The notes under the pieces: model-generated
The model's database searches: none
Seen by the model: the letters and a program-made list of their open reading frames with translations, nothing else
Told to the model about the DNA's origin: nothing
Part shown: one piece after another, positions 8,842-17,186 of the stretch
How the letters are laid out: every line of letters starts with the position of its first letter
Numbering within the stretch: position 1 is the stretch's first letter
Made by a program: the position numbers and the translations under genes
From: Paracoccaceae bacterium
Lineage (GTDB): Bacteria > Pseudomonadota > Alphaproteobacteria > Rhodobacterales > Rhodobacteraceae
Length of the DNA stretch: 47,054 bases
Reading direction: 5' to 3'
NCBI GenBank assembly: GCA_018223125.1
Contig: JAAEZA010000011.1
Span: forward strand, 41,449 to 88,502

Positions 8842-8885
8842 ACAGCAAACAGCTCTTTTTGGGGACAATATCCCCGCCGGAGGCC

Positions 8886-8915
8886 ATGCGGGACAGGCAA
8901 CTGTCCCGCATTTTC
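8886..8915 (+). terminator. Intrinsic terminator of the beta-oxidation operon
   Basis: A perfect 11-bp stem, ATGCGGGACAG (8886-8896) and CTGTCCCGCAT (8901-8911), closes a GCAA tetraloop of the stable GNRA type. TTTTC follows on the + strand. It separates the rightward operon from the convergent tesB-type gene. There is no U-run in the other direction. Confidence 0.85.
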
Positions 8916-8926
8916 ATAGGAAGGGT

Positions 8927-9799
8927 CTATTCCGGCTTCTTCTTGATCTGCCGCATCAGACCTTCCTGCGCCACACTGGCCACCAGTTGACCGTCATGGG
9001 TATAAATCGTGCCACGGTTAAATCCGCGCGCCCCGCCGGTAAACGGGCTATCCATCGTATAGAGATGCCAGTCGGCAAAATTCACCGGCGCGTGAAACCA
9101 CATGGCATGGTCCAGACTGGCGGTCATCACCTGCCCCGTGAACCACGTCTGCCCATGGGGGCGCAGGCTGGATCCCAGCAGGTTCATATCAGAGGCATAG
9201 GCCATCAGACAGTGCTGCATCTGCGGGTTTGCGTCCCGTGCACCGGGCATACGAAACCACAGGTGGTTGCGGTCCTCTACGACCTTGGGATTAAACCAGT
9301 CCTGCGGCGCCACTTCGCGGATTTCGATGGGGCGCGCCCGCAGAAATTCCTTGCGATGCTTTTCGGGCACCTTGTCCTTGTTCTCCTCGCGCCATTTTGC
9401 ACGGGACACAAGGGTATCAGGTTCCGGCACCTCTGGCATATCGTGCTGGTGGTGCAGCCCGTCCTCTTCCACGTGGAAAGAGGCTGACATGTTCAGGATC
9501 TGCTTGCCATGCTGGATCGCAATCACCCGCCGCGTGGTGAAACTGCCCCCGTCCCGCGCACGATCCACGGAATAGATCACCGGAATAGACGGATCCCCCG
9601 GACGGATGAAATAGGCGTGGAGCGAGTGGCACAAACGCCCCTCGACCGTGTTATAGGCCGCCGCCAGTGCCTGTGCGATCACCTGACCGCCGAAAATGCG
9701 CATTGTCGTCTCGCCGCCCGAACCGATGCCGCGGAACAGGTCCACTTCCAACTGCTCGATGTCCAGCAGGTTCAGCAATTCCGCAACAATGTCGGTCAT
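8927..9799 (-). CDS. tesB: Acyl-CoA thioesterase II
   Basis: Double-hotdog thioesterase (290 residues, close to the E. coli TesB length of 286) that hydrolyses acyl-CoA to acid plus CoA. The N-terminal half has FGGQVIAQAL and SLHAYFIRPGD, the hallmark of the family; the C-terminal half has SLDHAMWFHAPV and ends with the catalytic Gln in SVAQEGLMR. Third gene of a leftward operon; its ATG overlaps the acetoacetyl-CoA synthetase stop as ATGA. It may release CoA from dead-end acyl-CoAs during growth on the substrates of the neighbouring pathways. Confidence 0.95.
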   Translation of the reverse strand: MTDIVAELLNLLDIEQLEVDLFRGIGSGGETTMRIFGGQVIAQALAAAYNTVEGRLCHSLHAYFIRPGDPSIPVIYSVDRARDGGSFTTRRVIAIQHGKQILNMSASFHVEEDGLHHQHDMPEVPEPDTLVSRAKWREENKDKVPEKHRKEFLRARPIEIREVAPQDWFNPKVVEDRNHLWFRMPGARDANPQMQHCLMAYASDMNLLGSSLRPHGQTWFTGQVMTASLDHAMWFHAPVNFADWHLYTMDSPFTGGARGFNRGTIYTHDGQLVASVAQEGLMRQIKKKPE

Positions 9800-11766
9800 C
9801 CGGTCTCTCTTTCTGCCGCATAGGCAATAAATCGGTCAAAGCTCTCCGGATTGGCCATGCTGTCGCGATTCACCACGGTTTCCGGATTTCCGCCTAAAAG
9901 CAGCTTTTTGACAGGAACTTCCAGCTTTTTCCCCGAAATAGTTCGCGGAACTTCGGCAATCTGCAAGATTTCGTTAGGTTGAAAGCGGGCCGAAACCCCA
10001 TTCTTGATGGCCGTGTTGATCTTTGCCTTAAGATCATCGTCCAGCACCAGCCCGTCCCGCAACACCACGAACAGGGGCATGAAACTCTCGCGACCCAAAA
10101 ACTCCAGATCGACCACAAGGCTGTCCATTACCTCGTCCAGCCCTTCCACAGCCTGATAGATCTCGGACGATCCCATCCGCAACCCTTTCCGGTTGATTGT
10201 GGCATCCGAACGCCCGTAGATCACCGAGCCACCCTGCGGCGTGATCTCGATCCAGTCGCCGTGACGCCAGACACCGGGATAGGTGTCAAAATAACTCTCA
10301 TGCAGGCGCGATCCGTCCTCGTCCCCCCAGAAATACAGCGGCATGGAGGGCAGCGGCTCGGTGCAAACCAGCTCTCCCACCTCACCGATCACCTCGTTTC
10401 CGGCCCCGTCAAAGGCACGCACCGCATTGCCAAGGGCGCGGGCCTGCATTTCACCGGCGCGCACCACATCCATCGGATTGCCACAGACAAAAGCGCCCAT
10501 CAGATCGGTGCCGCCGGAAATCGGCGCCAGCCAGATGTCTTCTTTAACTTCCCTGTAAATCCACGCATAGGCGTCCTCGGACAAGGGGGATCCGGTAGAG
10601 CCGAGCGAATGCAGGTTCGACAGGTCAAAATCCCTGGCTGGTGTGACACCTGCCTTGGCACAAGTGCCGAAATAGGCGGCACCCGCACCGAAATAGTTCA
10701 GCTTTTCGTCTGCCACGAACTGCCACAGCACATTCAGGTCCGGGTGGTTGACCGCCCCGTCAAAGATGGACAGTGTCATCCCCTGTGAAAGTGACAGCAG
10801 TTGCGAGTTCCACATGATCCAGCCCGAGGAGGTCAACCAGCAGAACCGCTCACCGGCTTTAAGATCCTGATGCAACGACTGTTTCGCCCCTTCAACCAGC
10901 GCCCCGCCGTGACCGTGTACGATGGGTTTCGGATTACCTGTGGTGCCAGAGGAATAAACCACCCAGAGCGGATGATCGAAAGGCACTTGTTCCGGCGCAA
11001 AACCCGCTTCGCGGTCCAGCAGGTTCGCCCAGTTGTGCGCACCCTCCGGCAGTTCCCCTGCAAAGGGCAGCACGATACGATGCTCCAGCGTGGGCAGGCT
11101 TTCGGTCACGGTTGCAAGGATACCGCGGCGGTCCACGGTTTTACCCGCATGCACATAACCGTCCTGCGCAATCAGCACCTTGGGTTTGATCTGGGCGAAA
11201 CGGTCCACAATGGCCACATCGCCCATATCAGGCGAACACAGCGACCAGATTGCACCAAGACTGGCTGTTGCCAGAAACGCCACGATAGAGGCCGGTCCGT
11301 TGGGCAGGATGGCAACCACACGGTCACCTTTTTCAACGCCCATATCCTGCAGATGCGCCGCAAGGCTTGCCACCTGTTTGTGCAGTTCCGTCCATGTCAG
11401 CTGTTCTTTACCGAAGGTTTCGGATCGGGCGGAAATCGCCAGCGCGTCGCCGCGCTGTGGCACATGGCGCAGGATCTGTTCCACAAAGTTCAGCCGCGCG
11501 CCTTCAAACCATTTCGCCCCCGGCATCACCCGTTTATCCAGAACGCTGGTATAAGGGGCCGAAGATTGCAGATCAAAGAACTGCCAGATGGTTTCCCAGA
11601 AATCCTCCAGCTCTGTCACGCTCCAGTCCCACAGGGCAGGATAATCCGCAAATGTCAGCCCGCGGTTCTGTTCCAGCCAGCGGATATATTCCGCCAGACG
11701 GGAATTTTCTGCCCGTTCTTTTGAGGGGGTCCACAGGATCGGACGTTCTTTCACTTGGGTATTCAT
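9796..11766 (-). CDS. Acetoacetyl-CoA synthetase (acetoacetate-CoA ligase)
   Basis: ATP-dependent activation of acetoacetate to acetoacetyl-CoA. Length (656 residues) fits the acetoacetate-CoA ligase family. Visible features are the N-terminal ACS-type cap segment with FFDLQSSAPY, the P-loop [19 protein letters not shown], the motif SSGWIMWN, the hinge region YGRSDATINRKGLRMGSSEI and the C-terminal catalytic lysine in TISGKKLEVPVKKLL. It is coupled by ATGA overlaps to the serine hydrolase before it and tesB after it. It would return acetoacetate to acetyl-CoA or polyhydroxybutyrate metabolism. Confidence 0.95.
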   Translation of the reverse strand: MNTQVKERPILWTPSKERAENSRLAEYIRWLEQNRGLTFADYPALWDWSVTELEDFWETIWQFFDLQSSAPYTSVLDKRVMPGAKWFEGARLNFVEQILRHVPQRGDALAISARSETFGKEQLTWTELHKQVASLAAHLQDMGVEKGDRVVAILPNGPASIVAFLATASLGAIWSLCSPDMGDVAIVDRFAQIKPKVLIAQDGYVHAGKTVDRRGILATVTESLPTLEHRIVLPFAGELPEGAHNWANLLDREAGFAPEQVPFDHPLWVVYSSGTTGNPKPIVHGHGGALVEGAKQSLHQDLKAGERFCWLTSSGWIMWNSQLLSLSQGMTLSIFDGAVNHPDLNVLWQFVADEKLNYFGAGAAYFGTCAKAGVTPARDFDLSNLHSLGSTGSPLSEDAYAWIYREVKEDIWLAPISGGTDLMGAFVCGNPMDVVRAGEMQARALGNAVRAFDGAGNEVIGEVGELVCTEPLPSMPLYFWGDEDGSRLHESYFDTYPGVWRHGDWIEITPQGGSVIYGRSDATINRKGLRMGSSEIYQAVEGLDEVMDSLVVDLEFLGRESFMPLFVVLRDGLVLDDDLKAKINTAIKNGVSARFQPNEILQIAEVPRTISGKKLEVPVKKLLLGGNPETVVNRDSMANPESFDRFIAYAAERETG

Positions 11767-13004
11767 TGCATCAAGGCTCCATGCACCAGAGATTTGAGTT
11801 GCGGGCGCGCCGGATAGGAACTGCTCGGGGAAAGCTGGGTGAAAAACACCACTGACAGGTCCAGCACCGGATCGACCCAGAAAAAGGTAGAGGCCATGCC
11901 GCCCCAGCTGAAATCCCCCACACTGCCGGGCGCACGGGCGCGGGCCGGATCAAGCACGACAGCACCGCCCAGACCAAAGCCCATGCCCTCCATCGGTTGC
12001 TCGGCAAAGCTGCTTGGCCCCATAGAGGCGATATCACCGGACAGGTGGTTGCGGGTCATGAAATCAACGGTTTTGGGCGATAACAAGCGGTTCCCGTTGC
12101 CCGAACCCTTGCAGCGGATCATCTCGCAGAATTTCATGTAATCGTCGATCGTCCCCACCAGACCGCCGCCACCGGAAAAGGTTTCGGCCTTGCGATAGGC
12201 GCTGGTATCGGCGTGGTCGATCAAGCGCAGGGTCTCGCCGCCCTCCCGTGCTGCATTGAGCGCCATCGCATCCCCTGCCAACGGTGTGTAGAGCGAAGCA
12301 AAGCGGGATTGCGTACCTTCCGGAACGCTGAATGCAGTTTCCGTCATACCAAGGGGCGAAAAAATCTGTTCGGCGAAAAACGCGCTAAGGCTCTGCCCCG
12401 AGACCACTTCAACCACACGGCCCAGCACGTCTATGGACACAGAGTATTCCCAGCGGTGGCCTGGCTGGAAGGCCAGCGGCAGTTCGGCAAGCTGGTCCAC
12501 AACTCCTTCCAGCGGGCCTTGATCGGCGCGGAAAATCAGCCCTTTATCTTCCATCGCGGCAGGCAGCACCCCCGGATTGAACGGATAGCTTAACCCGCTG
12601 GTATGGGTTAGCAACTGATGCAACGTGGGTGTCTGACAGGGTGTGACCTGATCAAGGCTGGTCGCCCCGTCAACCAGCGCGGTACAATCCGAAAAGGCCG
12701 GAATGAAATCGGACAAAGGCGCGTCCAGATGAAACAGCCCCTGTTCGGCCAGCATCATAATCGCGACGGATGTAACGGGCTTGGTCATCGAATAAATCCG
12801 CGCCAGCGTGTCCCGCTCGAACGGCAGGCCTGCCTCCAGATCCCGTGCTCCGGCTGCGTTGAAATAAACCTCTTTGCCGCCCCGTGCGATCAGAAGGGAA
12901 GACCCTGCATATTTACGCTCTGACACGTAGCGGTCCATCCATGTGCCGATGCGGCCCATACGGTCCGGATCAAATCCTGCGGACTGGGGTGACACGGTTT
13001 GCAT
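11763..13004 (-). CDS. Serine hydrolase of the beta-lactamase (class C) / esterase EstB family
   Basis: Penicillin-binding-protein fold esterase (413 residues). Nucleophile motif SxxK is S72-M-T-K75 (IYSMTKPVTS), the second motif is the Tyr of WEYSVSIDV near residue 187, and the third is WGG in FSWGGMASTFFW instead of KTG. WGG replaces KTG in EstB-type esterases that do not act on beta-lactams. No signal peptide is seen, so it is probably cytoplasmic. I start at ATG 13004, six bases after GGAAGGA; the ATG at 13010 touches the ribosome site. It leads an operon with acetoacetyl-CoA synthetase and tesB, so it may hydrolyse an ester or lactone intermediate. Confidence 0.87.
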   Translation of the reverse strand: MQTVSPQSAGFDPDRMGRIGTWMDRYVSERKYAGSSLLIARGGKEVYFNAAGARDLEAGLPFERDTLARIYSMTKPVTSVAIMMLAEQGLFHLDAPLSDFIPAFSDCTALVDGATSLDQVTPCQTPTLHQLLTHTSGLSYPFNPGVLPAAMEDKGLIFRADQGPLEGVVDQLAELPLAFQPGHRWEYSVSIDVLGRVVEVVSGQSLSAFFAEQIFSPLGMTETAFSVPEGTQSRFASLYTPLAGDAMALNAAREGGETLRLIDHADTSAYRKAETFSGGGGLVGTIDDYMKFCEMIRCKGSGNGNRLLSPKTVDFMTRNHLSGDIASMGPSSFAEQPMEGMGFGLGGAVVLDPARARAPGSVGDFSWGGMASTFFWVDPVLDLSVVFFTQLSPSSSYPARPQLKSLVHGALMQ

Positions 13005-13167
13005 GGGCATTCCTTCCAACTGCTTTGCATTCGATTGTACAAAGCTTGCAACGGCGGAACATGCAGTTCAATGGCTATGTAAAGGGACTGCGGGAAAGAC
13101 GTGACGTGACGGCAGATTTTGCCGCGCGCCACCGGATTTTCAGGGGTGAAACAGCCCTGTCAGGATA

Positions 13168-13194
13168 CCGGGGCGTAGCAGATGCACGCCCCGG
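13168..13194 (-). terminator. Stem-loop after the AlkK-type ligase gene
   Basis: CCGGGGCGT (13168-13176) and ACGCCCCGG (13186-13194) form a perfect 9-bp G+C-rich stem with a 9-base loop, 26 bases downstream of the ligase stop. There is no strong U-run, so it may act as a weak or Rho-assisted terminator. The rest of 13005-13219 holds the promoter region of the serine hydrolase operon, with GCTTTG (13022-13027) and CAAAGC (13040-13045) as an inverted repeat. Confidence 0.55.
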
Positions 13195-13219
13195 CTTAAA
13201 GGGTGTAAAGCGGGCCGGA

Positions 13220-14848
13220 TTACCCCGCCAGCGTACCGTCCGCGTAGCGCTGGCGCAGGGTCAGTTTGGACACTTTGCCTGTGGCGGTCATCGGCAGGTC
13301 TTCCACGAAGACCACCTCGTCCGGCACCTGCCATTTGGCGAGGTTTTCGGACAGGTGGTTTTGAAGCGCCGCCACATCTTTTGACGACTCCGGCGTTGGC
13401 ACAACCACCAGAAGCGGGCGCTCGTCCCATTTCGGGTGGGGCACGGCGATCACGGCACAATTGGCCACTTCCGGGTGGGACATCGCCATGTTTTCCACGT
13501 CGATGGAGCTGATCCACTCACCGCCCGATTTGATCAGGTCTTTGGCGCGGTCGGTGATCGTCAGCATCCCATCGCTGTCGATTTTGGCCACATCGCCCGT
13601 GCCAAACCAGCCTTCTGCGTCCAGCGCGCCTTTGGTCGCTTCCTCGTTGTTGTAATAGCCGGAAACAATCGCATTGCCGCGGACAAAAAGTTCGCCCTGT
13701 GCTTCGCCGTCATGGGGCAGACGGTTGCCGTCTTCATCCACGATCTTAAGGTCCACACCAAAGACACGGCGGCCCTGTTTCGCTTTGAGGTCAAGGCGTT
13801 CGTCCTGTGGTAGCTTGTCTTGGGTTTTGTTCAGCAGACCAACGGTGCCGATCGGGCTCATCTCTGTCATGCCCCAGGCGTGGCAGACAGAAACATCCAT
13901 GCCTTCAAAGGCTTCGATCATGGAACGTGGCGCAGCAGAGCCCCCAATGATCACTTCGCCAAAGGCAGACGGCTTGCCGCCCTGCGCCTTGATCTCGGCC
14001 AGCAGACCCAGCCATACGGTAGGAACCCCCCAAGCGGAAAAGACTTCTTCGTCCTGCATCAGTTTGTAAACACTTGGTCCGTCCAGCGCGGCGCCCGGGA
14101 ACACCAGCGATGCCCCTGTCAGCGGTGCAGCATAGGGCAGACCCCATGCGTTGACGTGGAACAGAGGAACCACCGGCAGGATGCGCTGGCCCGGGCTGAG
14201 ACTGGTTTGCAGGGATACACCCGCCATAAGCGCGTGCAATACGGTGGAACGGTGGCTGTAAAGCGCCCCCTTCGGGTTGCCCGTGGTCCCTGATGTGTAA
14301 CACAGCGCACAGGCGGTATCTTCGGGGAAGTCGGGCCAGTCGTAATCCGCGTCTTCTGCCTCGATCAGTTCTTCATAGCACAAGAGGTTTGGCAGGTCGG
14401 TTTCCGGCATATGGGCACGATCTGTCATGGCCACATAGATCAGGTCGGCGGGCAGATGTTCCTTCAGGGCGTTCAGGATCGGGATAAATGTCAGATCGAC
14501 AAAAATCGCTTTATCCTCGGCGTGATTGACGATGTAGATCATCTGTTCCGCAGACAGGCGCGGGTTGATGGTGTGACAGACCGCACCGATTCCTGCGATA
14601 CCGTAATACAGTTCGAAATGGCGGTAGCCGTTCCAGGCCAGAGTCGCCACGCGGTCCCCCTCTTTCACGCCCAGTTTCAACAACGCTTTGGCCAGCTGGC
14701 GGGTGCGCCCGTCAATCGCGCGGTAGTTGGTCCGGTGGATGCCTCCCTCTACGGTAACAGAGACAACCTCACTGTCGCCGTGGACCTCTGCCGCGAATGT
14801 CAGAATATCGTTTACCCGCATGGGGCGGTTCATCATCAAACCTTGCAT
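13220..14848 (-). CDS. Medium-chain-type acyl-CoA synthetase (AlkK/DmdB-like)
   Basis: Class I adenylate-forming CoA ligase, 542 residues. P-loop [18 protein letters not shown]5 motif [10 protein letters not shown], hinge [20 protein letters not shown], and the catalytic lysine in [10 protein letters not shown]. The N-terminus MQGLMMNRP and the length match the AlkK-like group, which in Roseobacters includes methylmercaptopropionate-CoA ligase DmdB as well as medium-chain fatty acid ligases; the two cannot be told apart by eye. The ATG at 14848 follows GAGGAGAGGACGACC; the longer frame would start inside the upstream region. Monocistronic, divergent from an isomerase gene, with an inverted repeat in between. 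Confidence 0.92.
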   Translation of the reverse strand: MQGLMMNRPMRVNDILTFAAEVHGDSEVVSVTVEGGIHRTNYRAIDGRTRQLAKALLKLGVKEGDRVATLAWNGYRHFELYYGIAGIGAVCHTINPRLSAEQMIYIVNHAEDKAIFVDLTFIPILNALKEHLPADLIYVAMTDRAHMPETDLPNLLCYEELIEAEDADYDWPDFPEDTACALCYTSGTTGNPKGALYSHRSTVLHALMAGVSLQTSLSPGQRILPVVPLFHVNAWGLPYAAPLTGASLVFPGAALDGPSVYKLMQDEEVFSAWGVPTVWLGLLAEIKAQGGKPSAFGEVIIGGSAAPRSMIEAFEGMDVSVCHAWGMTEMSPIGTVGLLNKTQDKLPQDERLDLKAKQGRRVFGVDLKIVDEDGNRLPHDGEAQGELFVRGNAIVSGYYNNEEATKGALDAEGWFGTGDVAKIDSDGMLTITDRAKDLIKSGGEWISSIDVENMAMSHPEVANCAVIAVPHPKWDERPLLVVVPTPESSKDVAALQNHLSENLAKWQVPDEVVFVEDLPMTATGKVSKLTLRQRYADGTLAG

Positions 14849-14920
14849 GGTCGTCCTCTCCTCAGTTTCGGCCACTTTACAAATTCTGACGGGATTGTCC
14901 GATTTTTTTTAACAATATTT

Positions 14921-14943
14921 CGTCACGAAACGGGTGACGTTGC
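14921..14943. promoter_or_regulatory. Candidate operator between divergent ligase and isomerase genes
   Basis: CGTCAC (14921-14926) and GTGACG (14934-14939) form a perfect inverted repeat with a 7-base spacer. The right arm continues as GTGACGTTGC, whose reverse complement GCAACGTCAC shares the 9-mer GCAACGTCA with the palindrome at 20905-20919. An A+T-rich stretch (TTTTTTTTAACAATATTT) adjoins it. The site is central in the 200-base divergent gap, as expected for a repressor site controlling both genes. Confidence 0.45.
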
Positions 14944-15048
14944 GACCGTTTTTACCCTGAAATCGCTGCTGCCGGTGACGTGGTGAACAACTTGTGTGCA
15001 AAACCGTGCGCTGCCACTATTCAAGGCAGTGCAATGTGGAGGAACACA

Positions 15049-15651
15049 ATGAAACAATTCGACTTTCTGTATGATTTCGCCAGTCCGAATGTCTACCTTG
15101 TCCACAAGATTATGGACCGGATCGAAGGGCGCACAGGGGCAAGGGCGAATTACATTCCGATCCTGTTGGGCGGGCTGTTCAAACTGACCAAAAACACGCC
15201 GCCGATACAGGCCTTTGGCGGGGTCACAAACAAGCTGGAATATGAACGCCGCGAGATGCACCGCTTCATAGAACGGCATGACATTCCGTTCCAGTTCAAC
15301 CCCCATTTTCCGATCATGACCACTGCCGTGATGCGCGGTGCAATTTACGCGCAGTCACAGGATTACGGCCCCCGATACATTGACGTTGTATTTGATGCGG
15401 TCTGGAAGGACGGTTTGAAAATGGATGATCCTGCGGTGATAGCAGAAACACTGACAGCGAACGGGCTGCCCGCAGAGGAAATACTTAACGGGGCGCAAAG
15501 CCAGCCGGTCAAGGACCGGCTGTTCGAACTAACGGATCAGGCCGTGGAGCGTGGAGCCTTCGGGGCGCCCACAATGTTTGTCGGGGATGAACCATTTTTT
15601 GGCAAGGACAGCCTGCCCGATCTGGAATACTGGCTGGGCAAACAGGATTGA
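15049..15651 (+). CDS. 2-hydroxychromene-2-carboxylate isomerase family protein (DsbA fold, kappa-GST-like)
   Basis: A 200-residue protein of the HCCA isomerase/kappa glutathione transferase family. The start MKQFDFLYDFASPNVYL holds the family motif with the active-site Ser in SPxxY. The C-terminal part has GAFGAPTMFVGDEPFFGKD, the cis-Pro region and end typical of the family. Characterised members isomerise 2-hydroxychromene-2-carboxylate in naphthalene degradation with glutathione, but many relatives in non-aromatic degraders have unknown substrates. The ATG at 15049 follows TGGAGGAACACA; a longer in-frame start has no ribosome site. Single gene closed by the terminator at 15667. Confidence 0.88.
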   Translation: MKQFDFLYDFASPNVYLVHKIMDRIEGRTGARANYIPILLGGLFKLTKNTPPIQAFGGVTNKLEYERREMHRFIERHDIPFQFNPHFPIMTTAVMRGAIYAQSQDYGPRYIDVVFDAVWKDGLKMDDPAVIAETLTANGLPAEEILNGAQSQPVKDRLFELTDQAVERGAFGAPTMFVGDEPFFGKDSLPDLEYWLGKQD

Positions 15652-15666
15652 CAGGCCTGAACGGAA

Positions 15667-15704
15667 AGGACCGGCGGAAGGCGATCCGCCGGTCCTGTTA
15701 TTTT
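15667..15704 (+). terminator. Intrinsic terminator after the isomerase gene
   Basis: A perfect 12-bp stem, AGGACCGGCGGA (15667-15678) and TCCGCCGGTCCT (15685-15696), with loop AGGCGA, is followed by GTTATTTT on the + strand. It lies between convergent genes, so it may also stop leftward transcripts that have passed livF. Confidence 0.85.
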
Positions 15705-15724
15705 GGGGCAATAGCCTTCGGTTG

Positions 15725-16426
15725 TTAGACCTCCAGCCATTCCTTGCGCACATCATCCCGTGATTTCAGCTCTGCCGGCGTGCCCTCAAACACCACCTGA
15801 CCGTGGCCCATCACATAGACGCGGTGGGCAATATCCATCGCGATAGACAGCTTTTGTTCCACCAGCAATGTCGCCACGCCGCGTGCGGCGATCTGGTTCA
15901 GCAGTTCGGCCACCCGCTGTGTCATCTGGGGGGACAGGCCCTCGGTCGGTTCGTCAATCATCACAAAGTCGGGATCACCCATCAATGTGCGGCACATGGT
16001 CAGCATTTGCTGTTCCCCGCCTGACATGACCGATGCCTCCACATCGGCCCGTTCCCGCAGGTTTGAGAACATTTCGAACATGTTCTCCATGGACCATCGC
16101 CCCTCTTCGTCCTTTTGCCCCGGCTTCAGGCCGAGGATCAGGTTCTGGCGGGTGGTCAGACCGGGAAAGATATCACGGTTTTCGGGCACGTAACCGATGC
16201 CGAGGTTGGCGATTTCAAAGGCTTTCTTACCGGCGATTTCCTGCCCCTTGAAGGTGACGGACCCCTGGGGTTCCACCTCTCCCATGATGGCTTTGCAGGT
16301 GGTCGAGCGCCCGACCCCGTTACGGCCCAGAAGGGCGACGATCTCGCCTTCCTGAACATTCAGGTTGACCCCTTGCAGGATGTGGGATTTGCCGTAATAG
16401 GCGTGTAGGTCTCTTACGTCCAACAT
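15725..16426 (-). CDS. livF: ABC transporter ATP-binding protein, LivF type, with Walker A Lys replaced by Arg
   Basis: Second ATPase of a hydrophobic amino acid-type (HAAT) ABC importer, 233 residues. Walker A reads GRNGVGRSTT (residues 34-43), with Arg40 in place of the nucleotide-binding Lys; the codon is CGC. The signature MSGGEQQML and Walker B FVMIDEPTEGL are normal, and the H-loop position is Gln in LLVEQKL, usual for LivF. The start at 16426 gives the family N-terminus MLDVRDLHAYYG and lies one base after the livG TGA; a longer frame is inside livG. Last gene of livKHMGF. Paired with LivG it would form one consensus and one degenerate ATP site. Confidence 0.93.
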   Translation of the reverse strand: MLDVRDLHAYYGKSHILQGVNLNVQEGEIVALLGRNGVGRSTTCKAIMGEVEPQGSVTFKGQEIAGKKAFEIANLGIGYVPENRDIFPGLTTRQNLILGLKPGQKDEEGRWSMENMFEMFSNLRERADVEASVMSGGEQQMLTMCRTLMGDPDFVMIDEPTEGLSPQMTQRVAELLNQIAARGVATLLVEQKLSIAMDIAHRVYVMGHGQVVFEGTPAELKSRDDVRKEWLEV

Positions 16427-16427
16427 A

Positions 16428-17186
16428 TCAGTGCTCTGCCTCCAATGCTGCGCCAAGATAGGCTTCCTGCACCGCTTGATCCGCACGCACCGCTTCGGGT
16501 TCGCCGGTTGCTACGATTTCCCCGTAAACCAGCACGCTGATCCGGTCACACAGGCCAAAGACAACGCCCATGTCATGTTCCACCATGATCAGGGTTTTAC
16601 CTTCGGTGACTTTTTCGATCAGCCCGACGATATAGTCGGTTTCCGTGTTGGACATCCCCGCTGTCGGTTCGTCCAGCATGATCACATCCGCCCCGCCCGC
16701 AATGGTGATGCCGATCTCAAGCGCGCGCTGTTCTGCATAGCTGAGAACGCCAGCAGGCAGGTCACGCCGGTTCGAAAGGTTGATCTGTTCAAGGATCTCT
16801 TCCGCCCCTTCGTTAAGGGCACGGGATTTGCTGACCATATTCCAGAAGCTGTATTTATAGCCCATCGACCACAGCAAGGAGCATCTGACATTTTCAAATA
16901 CCGTCATGCGCGGAAAGATGTTGGTGATCTGGAAACTGCGGGACAACCCCATCCGGTTGATTTCAAACGGGGCCTTGCCTGCCAGATCATGCCCGTGCAA
17001 ACGCACATGTCCGGCGGTCTGGGGAAAGCGTCCGGTGATCAGGTTGAACAGGGTGGACTTCCCCGCCCCGTTCGGCCCGATAATGGCATGGCGTTCGCCC
17101 TTGCCGATGGACAGGTCCACGCCGCGGATGATCTCGGTCTTGCCAAAGGATTTGCGCAAGCCTTCAAGTTCAAGTGCAGCCGTCAT
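16428..17186 (-). CDS. livG: ABC transporter ATP-binding protein, LivG type
   Basis: First ATPase of the HAAT-type importer, 252 residues. Walker A GPNGAGKST and Walker B VIMLDEPTAGMS are normal and the H-loop has His in VEHDMGVVF. The signature reads LSYAEQRALEIG, with Ala (codon GCA) where most LivG proteins have Gly (LSYGEQ). The ATG at 17186 overlaps the livM stop as ATGA and is preceded by the perfect ribosome site GAAGGAGG. Acts at the inner face of the membrane with LivF, driving the LivHM permease. Confidence 0.95.
   Translation of the reverse strand: MTAALELEGLRKSFGKTEIIRGVDLSIGKGERHAIIGPNGAGKSTLFNLITGRFPQTAGHVRLHGHDLAGKAPFEINRMGLSRSFQITNIFPRMTVFENVRCSLLWSMGYKYSFWNMVSKSRALNEGAEEILEQINLSNRRDLPAGVLSYAEQRALEIGITIAGGADVIMLDEPTAGMSNTETDYIVGLIEKVTEGKTLIMVEHDMGVVFGLCDRISVLVYGEIVATGEPEAVRADQAVQEAYLGAALEAEH

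Noticed and set aside
13220-14848. Naming the ligase dmdB (dimethylsulfoniopropionate demethylation pathway)
   Set aside because: Length and N-terminus fit, but dmdC, dmdD and dmdA are not adjacent, and AlkK-type fatty acid ligases look the same by eye.
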